Below, in pieces: positions 62,882 through 64,000 of a stretch of 64,000 nt of DNA. Within the stretch, counting starts at the first letter, position 1. Every line of letters begins with the position of its first letter. Origin of the DNA: Bordetella genomosp. 11 (GTDB lineage: Bacteria; Pseudomonadota; Gammaproteobacteria; Burkholderiales; Burkholderiaceae_B); contig NZ_NEVS01000001.1 of NCBI RefSeq assembly GCF_002261215.1, forward strand, positions 558,001 to 622,000. The letters are read 5' to 3'. The position numbers were made by a program, and so were the translations under genes. Below the pieces are notes generated by a model, which searched no databases, was not told where the DNA came from, and was given only the letters and a program-made list of their open reading frames with translations.

Positions 62882-64000
62882 CTATTCCCAGAACCGCTTC
62901 GCGCGTCCCAGCTTGTCGAAGGCCCGCTGGGCTTCGCTGGTCAGCTTTTCCTGGCGGGCGCTGATCCAGCCCAGGGCGAACCAGGCCTGCGGATGCCGGC
63001 TGCTCCATTGCCGGTACAGGTCGTGGGCGACCGACAGGTCGTTCATTTCGCCGAGCACATCCTGTACGGCCGCCAGCCGGCGGCGGTAGTCGCGCATCTT
63101 GTGCGCGGGCAGCAGCGACTCGGCGAAGCTCAAGCCGTAGCGCAGCCGCTTGGCGCGCTTGCGCAGCGCATGGCGGGATGGGATATCCAGTTCGGCGAAC
63201 CGTTTGCCCTCCGACAATACCTGCTTGTGCCATCTGCGCAGTCGCCGGGCCAACAGCGTCTTCAGATCGCGCGGCTCGCGCGGTGTCAGCGGAATGATGG
63301 TGGGATGGATGATTTCCACGGCGCGCGGCGCGGTGGCGGCGGCCATGGCCCTGGCCGTGGCGGCGGCATCGGCATCGGCGGCGTTGCCGCCGGGGCGATC
63401 CTTGCCGGCGGCTTGCACGCCGTCGATATCGGTATCGCCCTCGGCGTTGGCTTCGGCGGTGGCATGCGCCACGCCGGCCTGCCCGACCGCTTCGAAGTCC
63501 GGCGCGGGCCGTACGTCCAGCGTCCATTCCAGCATGTCCAGCAGCCACGACTGGAAGGTCTTGCCCGCCGCCGTATCCCGCGCGGCCACCGGTGGCGTGT
63601 CCTCATGGGGGATCGGGAAGGTCGGCATGCCCGCCTTCACCAGGGCCGGGATAATGGATTCCTGCAGGACGTCCTGGTCGCGATTGGCGCCGAACGCGGT
63701 GAAGTACGTCCGCAGCGCGGATTGCGCGGCGTCGGGGGGCAGCTCGGCCCAGCCGCGGAACAGGCGCCAGGCCGACCGCAGGCGCCGTATGCCGACGCGC
63801 AACTGATGCACATGTTCCGGCTGGCCCGCGCCGTACACGTCCAGCGTGTCGACCTCGGCCAGCATCGCCGCGTTGCGCATGATCTGGTCCATGCATTCCG
63901 CGGCCACGGCCGCCAGGCCCTGCGGCGGCGTCATCGCGGGCGATAGCGATACCGGTTTGGCCGGACGCGGTCCCCAGAACTGCGCGATCGCGGCCTTGCG
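62882..64000 (-). CDS. CHAD-domain protein, probably the C-terminal part of a CYTH-CHAD protein (cut by window edge)
   Basis: At least 372 codons; the frame stays open to the window edge (through KPVSLSPAMTPPQ), so the start lies outside. The CHAD features are the conserved His-rich helices: VHQLRVGIRRLRSAWRLF with the first His, and PSRHALRKRAKRLRYGLSF with the second. Such proteins bind polyphosphate or hydrolyse triphosphates when a CYTH domain precedes. A 60-residue Ala/Gly/Asp-rich insertion splits the CHAD domain. The gene converges on ftsY with a four-base gap. Confidence 0.85.
   Translation of the reverse strand, partial: RKAAIAQFWGPRPAKPVSLSPAMTPPQGLAAVAAECMDQIMRNAAMLAEVDTLDVYGAGQPEHVHQLRVGIRRLRSAWRLFRGWAELPPDAAQSALRTYFTAFGANRDQDVLQESIIPALVKAGMPTFPIPHEDTPPVAARDTAAGKTFQSWLLDMLEWTLDVRPAPDFEAVGQAGVAHATAEANAEGDTDIDGVQAAGKDRPGGNAADADAAATARAMAAATAPRAVEIIHPTIIPLTPREPRDLKTLLARRLRRWHKQVLSEGKRFAELDIPSRHALRKRAKRLRYGLSFAESLLPAHKMRDYRRRLAAVQDVLGEMNDLSVAHDLYRQWSSRHPQAWFALGWISARQEKLTSEAQRAFDKLGRAKRFWE

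Overview
The window reads as chromosome of a high-GC betaproteobacterium of the Alcaligenaceae, most like Bordetella or Achromobacter. The pointers are: two Bug-type (tripartite tricarboxylate) solute receptors plus TctA-like transport genes, many LysR regulators, the minus-strand order rsmD-coaD-fdx, a long CTC-type L25, and homogentisate catabolism under a LysR regulator. The genus is an inference from gene content.

Layout. 1-3.2 kb: tyrosine/homogentisate breakdown (fahA, hmgA) with a divergent LysR gene. 3.2-13.9 kb: conserved core genes (mutM, a TPR protein, lolB, ispE, tRNA-Gln, prs, rplY, pth, a CPBP membrane protease, a flavoprotein, ychF), with three clear intrinsic terminators. 13.87-32.14 kb: an integrated island of about 18 kb at the 3' end of ychF. 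It is bounded by a 15-base imperfect direct repeat (TCAAYGTCTGACGAT), with GGGGGTAC repeats near both ends. It carries a frameshifted P4-type integrase, a Fic protein behind four AAATGGGGTA boxes, a six-gene defence block, a second tyrosine recombinase, a strongly structured non-coding stretch and an STY4528-family replication protein. It has no conjugation genes.

The defence block is the most interesting part. All six genes lie on the plus strand in three tightly spaced pairs: SNF2-type helicase + DUF4391 protein, SIR2 NADase + HerA ATPase, and type III Mod + Res. The known two-gene Sir2-HerA system sits inside what looks like a helicase/DUF4391/type III restriction cassette. Catalytic motifs are visible in all of the enzymes.

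32.1-47.5 kb: accessory metabolism. yddG exporter; a TctA-like permease with a small membrane partner next to degradative HMG-CoA reductase, divergent from a MocR regulator with a perfect 10+10 inverted repeat between them; a second Fic gene whose start codon lies in a palindrome; an MBL hydrolase; two Bug receptors with two LysR regulators; a sulfatase; a truncated LamB/YcsF (PxpA-like) protein; an MFS transporter. 47.6-55.6 kb: a ybhGFSR-like ABC efflux operon extended by an outer-membrane channel, divergent from a CecR-like TetR regulator with two identical operator-like boxes between them. 55.7-64 kb: AsmA protein, MOSC-N-only protein, BenE, ferredoxin, CoaD, RsmD, FtsY (divergent start codons of rsmD and ftsY overlap) and a CHAD protein cut by the window edge.

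Limits: no similarity search or folding program was run. Family names come from recognisable motifs, and start codons were chosen by ribosome-binding sites, overlaps and expected N-termini.
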